DNA from: Candidatus Nezhaarchaeota archaeon WYZ-LMO8
GTDB lineage: Archaea; Thermoproteota; Methanomethylicia; Nezhaarchaeales; WYZ-LMO8
Reading direction: 5' to 3'
Assembly: GCA_004347965.1 (NCBI GenBank)
Contig: QNVF01000009.1
Coordinates: 1-37,089, forward strand
Length of the DNA stretch: 37,089 bases
Position numbers and translations under genes: made by a program. This document shows, piece after piece, positions 34,119 through 37,089 of this stretch. Every line of letters begins with the position of its first letter. Position 1 is the stretch's first letter. The notes beneath the pieces are model-generated. The model made no database searches. It was not told the DNA's origin and saw only the letters and a program-made list of their open reading frames with translations.

Positions 34119-35454
34119 CCATTAGAACCCTCCTTAACTTCATCTCTTCGAGTTCGTAAACCCCCTTCTTCTCAAGACCGTACCTTCTAAAAGGCTTTGC
34201 TAGGTGTCTCATCGATCTTGGAGGAGGTAGGTATATTCCTTCGACTTCCTTCCTTGATATTCTTGAAGCAAGCTTAGTTGCTTCAGCAGTTTTAAATCCA
34301 CATCTGCTGCATTTATAGCCTCCTCCCCTTCCTAAGCTCTTCAATCTTTTTCGGCATCTAGGACACAACGGGTTCATCTCCATCACCTTCTCCCTTGCTC
34401 TCAGAATCATGAGCTTCTCAAGGTTTATGGAGAGGGCATCTAAGCCTAAGAGTCTTCTAGCTCCTCCATAGACCTCAACTTCATCGCCAACTTCAAGCTT
34501 CTCTGATGCTCGTCTCACATCACCTGATGGCTTGTATGCGACGCAGTACAGCTCCTCTACGCCATCAGATACTTTGAAGACCACGTGCCCCCCGCTTATG
34601 ACTTTAGGCTTCGATGCAACTTCACCCCTTAAGAGTATTGAGGAGTAGGGCTCTACCTCCCTTACTTTCTTAACTCTTAAGTAGTGGTAATCAGTGCCCT
34701 GATTGCTCCTAATAATCAAGTAGCCAATAGGCTTGCTGTACACCTTTAGGAGACTTGAAGCTTTGAGTAGAACTTGAGGGCTCTCTCCTCTTACGCCGTA
34801 GAGTACTGGATCAGGACCTCGAGGTGTTAGAAGTATTCTCCCAGTCTCTGGGTCGATGTTATTGAATGTGTAGGGCCAAGTCTCAAACTCCATGACCCAC
34901 ACGCTATTGTAGTCCAAGAGTCTCGTCTCCTCCTCACATCTGTAAGCTAAGATCTCGAAGGTGTAATCTCCCTCAGTGAGAGAACCTATAGCTGCTAGTG
35001 CACCTATGAGGCCCAGACCACTCCTGGTCTTAACTACTTTGACGTCGTGGCTTTGTGCTAGTTCTAAAGCTTCACGTAGGGCCACAACACGTCTCAAAGT
35101 TTTCTCATAGAAGTCTAAGAAGTCCTTGTGCAATTCTCCATGTAGTATGGCTATTGCTGGATCGCAGTCATGGTAACTTTGAGTATAGCTCTTAAGCATT
35201 AACGCTAGAAGTTCCTCGATCGATGAGATCACATTGCTTTGAGCCATTAACCTTAAGCACACAGCACCATTACCACGAGTCTTCCAAGGAATGTTGGGGT
35301 TCAACCTTGCTAGTATTGGATAGTCGAGTAACTTGACTTTATCATTAAAGCGCCTCATTATCTCCCTTAGAGCCTCAAACAAAAAGTGGGTTGTACATCC
35401 ACCACTTAAAGAGTCTACACTGTCAACACCTATGTGAAGTACATCGTAGGGCAA
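34108..35454 (-). CDS. tiaS: tRNA(Ile)-2-agmatinylcytidine synthase TiaS
   Basis: The 448-residue protein opens HIGVDSVDSLSGGCTTHF, the ATP-binding TiaS signature (GIDDTDS-like, then GGCTT). It continues with LARLNPNIPWKTRGNGAV, an OB-fold region (LRGEVASKPKVISGGHVVFKVSDG), and a C-terminal zinc ribbon (CPRCRKRL ... CSRCGFK). It attaches agmatine to C34 of tRNA(Ile) so that AUA is read. The start is TTG 35454. rnpB is divergent upstream. Confidence 0.95.
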   Translation of the reverse strand: MPYDVLHIGVDSVDSLSGGCTTHFLFEALREIMRRFNDKVKLLDYPILARLNPNIPWKTRGNGAVCLRLMAQSNVISSIEELLALMLKSYTQSYHDCDPAIAILHGELHKDFLDFYEKTLRRVVALREALELAQSHDVKVVKTRSGLGLIGALAAIGSLTEGDYTFEILAYRCEEETRLLDYNSVWVMEFETWPYTFNNIDPETGRILLTPRGPDPVLYGVRGESPQVLLKASSLLKVYSKPIGYLIIRSNQGTDYHYLRVKKVREVEPYSSILLRGEVASKPKVISGGHVVFKVSDGVEELYCVAYKPSGDVRRASEKLEVGDEVEVYGGARRLLGLDALSINLEKLMILRAREKVMEMNPLCPRCRKRLKSLGRGGGYKCSRCGFKTAEATKLASRISRKEVEGIYLPPPRSMRHLAKPFRRYGLEKKGVYELEEMKLRRVLMVGR

Positions 35455-35494
35455 TTCTCAACCCCGAGCTCCTGGGGAACAAGTATATTCTAAG

Positions 35495-35502
35495 CTTAAA
35501 TA
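35495..35502 (+). promoter_or_regulatory. TATA box for rnpB
   Basis: CTTAAATA lies 24-31 nt upstream of the predicted 5' end of RNase P RNA at 35526, the normal archaeal spacing for a start at that base. Confidence 0.5.
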
Positions 35503-35525
35503 CCTGAAGTAGGTCCTCTTTATAC

Positions 35526-35831
35526 GAGGTGCCGGGAGAGGTCGGGTAACTCTCGGGTGCCTTAGCACCTGAGGAAAGTCCCCCTCCATCGGGGAGCGCG
35601 GCGCCGTAAGGTGTCAACCGAGAGGTTGGGGGTAAAGCCTAAGAAACGACACGTCCACTAGCACATGGCTATGATGGGCTTAAAACCTTGAGGACGCTAG
35701 TGGAATCGTTGAAACGTGGCGACCTCCGCGCGGAATAAGGCGTACCGTGATGAGGTCCCCGACGAGCGGTAAGCCGCATAGTCGAATGTTACCTAAACAG
35801 AAGGGGGATTACGAACCTCACCCGGCACCTC
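35526..35831 (+). ncRNA. rnpB: RNase P RNA (archaeal type A)
   Basis: The ends pair as helix P1: GAGGTGCCGGG (35526-35536) with CCCGGCACCTC (35821-35831), 11 bp. Inside are the conserved GAGGAAAGTCC (CR-I) near 35570 and AAACAGAAGGGGGATTA (CR-V) near 35800, plus a strong CCACTAGC/GCTAGTGG stem in the specificity domain. The length of about 306 nt fits archaeal type A RNase P RNA. It cleaves tRNA 5' leaders. It sits between tiaS and the 16S rRNA gene. Confidence 0.93.
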
Positions 35832-36129
35832 ATTAGTTGTACATTGAACCTCTACGTTCTTCCTATTGAAGATACAGTCAACCTCATGTGACGTAAACAA
35901 TATATAGGGTCTAATCACTATTCCTTATGCGCCACGGTGGCGGTGTCGAACGGACTATGAGGGGCTTCTCTCGCCCCTAGAATGAGAGTTCGACCTCCAG
36001 CCGTGGGATACTAGTGGGGATCCAAACAAACCGGGTTCCCTGTGGAGCTCGGATGTTTGGGTCCGACGTGGGGTGGCGAAGCCCGTCAGTAAAGATGAAC
36101 CCGCCATAAATCTTGCGGCCGTATCCTCG
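35832..36129 (+). promoter_or_regulatory. 16S rRNA promoter and structured leader
   Basis: This roughly 300-nt stretch has no gene. TATATA at 35901-35906, preceded by AAACAA, is a good TATA box and predicts a start near 35930. The transcript would begin with a long stem at 35932-36006: CCACGG/CCGTGG, TGG/CCA, GTCGAAC/GTTCGAC, capped by AGGGGC/GCCCCT. A second hairpin pairs GGATCCAAACA (36019-36029) with TGTTTGGGTCC (36054-36064). The remaining leader up to 36129 probably forms one strand of the 16S processing stem, whose partner lies beyond the window. Confidence 0.65.

Positions 36130-37089
<960 letters not shown>

Noticed and set aside
35931-36006. A tRNA gene in the 16S leader
   Set aside because: The length and a GTTCGAC segment suggest a T arm, but that segment pairs with GTCGAAC in one long stem. 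There is no D arm, anticodon arm or CCA-side acceptor of the right form.

Overview
The window is archaeal chromosome, almost certainly from a thermophilic member of the TACK/crenarchaeal side of the tree. The evidence is a 16S rRNA with a very G+C-rich sequence in an otherwise moderate-G+C genome, TFB plus both TFE-alpha and an Fe-S TFE-beta, GatDE, Nop5/fibrillarin, Gar1, Sm-like protein, aNAC, MBF1, TiaS, Trm56, ribosomal proteins S8e and S30e, archaeal RNase P RNA, and a tungsten-type aldehyde:ferredoxin oxidoreductase. Genes are tightly packed, many start with GTG or TTG, and several convergent pairs overlap at their 3' ends. The species cannot be named from what is visible.

Layout. 1-491: 5' part of hypE (minus). 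579-4812 (plus): rps8e, srp19, then gar1-tfb-tfeB-rlmE-trm1, an information-processing and RNA-modification run. 4786-8133 (minus): nop5-flpA-UPF0216-HTH regulator, joined by 4-bp overlaps. 8219-9968 (plus): pyrD-pyrK. 10030-15110 (plus): rps30e (absent from the ORF track), gatD-gatE-dph6-rio2. 15173-17233: DUF460 protein. 17205-18737 (minus): mat and an Sm-like gene. 18865-20190: thiC. 20178-20986 (minus): CYTH protein and a small unknown. 21070-22887: glmS. 22874-24980 (minus): HDAC-like gene and an interrupted purA. 25058-27045: atpD, aNAC, PUA protein, mbf1. 27067-29289: hflX, trm56, tfe. 29395-31082: an interrupted pyrG. 31079-33936: an AOR-HPS fusion and a divergent moaD-like gene. 33942-35454 (minus): a small zinc-finger ORF and tiaS. 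35526-35831: rnpB. 35900-37089: the promoter, structured leader and first ~960 nt of 16S rRNA.

The main discovery candidate is a set of three tiny non-coding inserts that break two essential nucleotide-biosynthesis genes inside universally conserved motifs. pyrG carries inserts of 19 and 31 nt flanking a 33-nt micro-exon, and purA carries a 17-nt insert in its GDEGKGK loop. None is a multiple of three and each creates an in-frame stop. Removing exactly those bases restores a 545-residue CTP synthase and a 336-residue adenylosuccinate synthetase with perfect motifs. All three fold the same way: a C/G helix of 3-4 bp between 5' exon and intron, a 3-nt A-rich bulge, an intron hairpin, and a second 3-nt A-rich bulge, with the cut falling after the second bulge base on both sides. 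This is the geometry of the archaeal bulge-helix-bulge splicing motif used by the tRNA endonuclease. The inference is that this organism splices mini-introns from housekeeping mRNAs. The known mRNA precedent I recall is cbf5.

A second notable item is a single 834-residue polypeptide joining a complete aldehyde/formaldehyde:ferredoxin oxidoreductase to a complete 3-hexulose-6-phosphate synthase. It suggests direct handling of the formaldehyde released or used by the reversed ribulose monophosphate pathway.
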